The notes below the pieces were generated by a model. That model was not told the origin of the DNA, did no database searches, and saw only the letters and a program-made list of their open reading frames with translations. From Paulownia fortunei (taxonomy: Eukaryota > Streptophyta > Magnoliopsida > Lamiales > Paulowniaceae), in assembly GCA_019321725.1 (NCBI GenBank), contig CM033124.1:8246001-8310000 (forward strand): a stretch of DNA of 64,000 bases, written 5' to 3'. Positions 63,669-64,000 of this stretch are shown here, piece by piece. The position numbers and the translations under genes were made by a program. Numbering within the stretch: the first letter of the stretch is position 1; every line of letters starts with the position of its first letter.

Positions 63669-64000
63669 TAATAAGTGAATTTTATACCCATTAATTGAGT
63701 ACCGTTTGCTTAAATTTTTGATTAGTTTTTGAGTATTTATATTACTTTTTATGTATTTAGTTTCAAATATTGTAGGTAATAGTAAAATGAGAAGAAAACG
63801 AAAAGGAACATAAAACTTGGTTAAAATTTAGTATAATCTATTTTTTAGTGCTATTGAGGGCAGTGTTCGTATTTCAATCATAATTTTTTGCTCCAATATT
63901 ATTTTGAATTGTTTCTTGAACCATTATAAATCCAAGGGATAGGTTTATAACTTTTATATTTACCATGAAATCTAGTTCTTTCTATTTCAATGAAAAAATT
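63669..64000 (+). repeat. 3' LTR of the Athila-like element, cut by the window
   Basis: It aligns with 59114-59445 over its whole visible length with scattered differences, and the window ends inside it. Confidence 0.85.

Larger units (their letters stand above)
59114..64000 (+). mobile_element. Athila-like gypsy element without visible pol, incomplete
   Basis: Direct repeats at 59114 onward and 63669 onward are 4555 bp apart and match over the 330 bp available before the window ends. The first repeat runs to about 60748 and is followed by a decayed Athila-type primer site. Between the LTRs are about 2.9 kb with remains of a gag-like protein and no reverse transcriptase or integrase that I can recognise. 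The second LTR runs off the window. It is either a non-autonomous derivative or an internally deleted copy. Confidence 0.82.

Noticed and set aside
1..64000. CRISPR arrays, bacterial-type operons, rRNA and tRNA genes
   Set aside because: None is visible. The spliced gene and plant TE families show that this is a nuclear plant sequence.

Overview
This is a gene-poor, AT-rich window of a flowering-plant nuclear genome. I infer a eudicot from the style of the one host gene and from the repeat families, but the sequence does not fix the species. The only host gene I can support is on the minus strand at 28426-34950. It has seven exons, all with consistent GT/AG sites and phases, and encodes a 407-residue homologue of MAEA/Gid9/Fyv10, a subunit of the GID/CTLH ubiquitin ligase. 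Its third intron is about 3 kb and carries a MITE-like insertion, and a 1.6-kb Mutator-like non-autonomous element sits about 260 bp upstream of its start codon.

Almost everything else is transposable elements, many nested. Positions 1-8035 hold decayed Copia pol remnants (1018-3290 and 5200-6815, both minus strand) and a stretch with 38-bp degenerate repeats. From 8018 to about 26110 lies a minus-strand Ty3/gypsy (Athila-like) element split by a Copia insertion at 9570-23095. The split is bracketed by near-identical 5-bp target duplications (TTGAT/TTTAT). The inserted block is LTR-internal-LTR-truncated internal-LTR. It is best read as one family member inserted into another, followed by recombination between the two 5' LTRs.

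The right third is a deeper nest. An old plus-strand Copia remnant (42044-43486, resuming at 57591) was split by a minus-strand L1-like LINE (43487-57590) that keeps its poly(A) tail and a 10-bp target duplication. The LINE was in turn split by a minus-strand Copia element (45483-53833) with perfect CTTGC target duplications and a heavily shortened 3' LTR, and separately by a 429-bp TRIM (56668-57096). A plus-strand Athila-like element without recognisable pol begins at 59114, inside the sequence after the old Copia 3' LTR, and runs off the window. Between the host gene and this nest are a Tat/Ogre-like pol remnant (39135-40252) and a decayed minus-strand coiled-coil ORF.

The Copia copies at 9570-23095, 42044-43486/57591-58415 and 45483-53833 belong to one family with LTRs of about 2.2 kb, an initiator-Met tRNA primer site and a GC-rich leader. 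All visible TE reading frames are broken. I saw no tRNA, rRNA, CRISPR array or organelle-derived DNA. Difference counts are by eye, and family assignments rest on motif recognition, not a database search.
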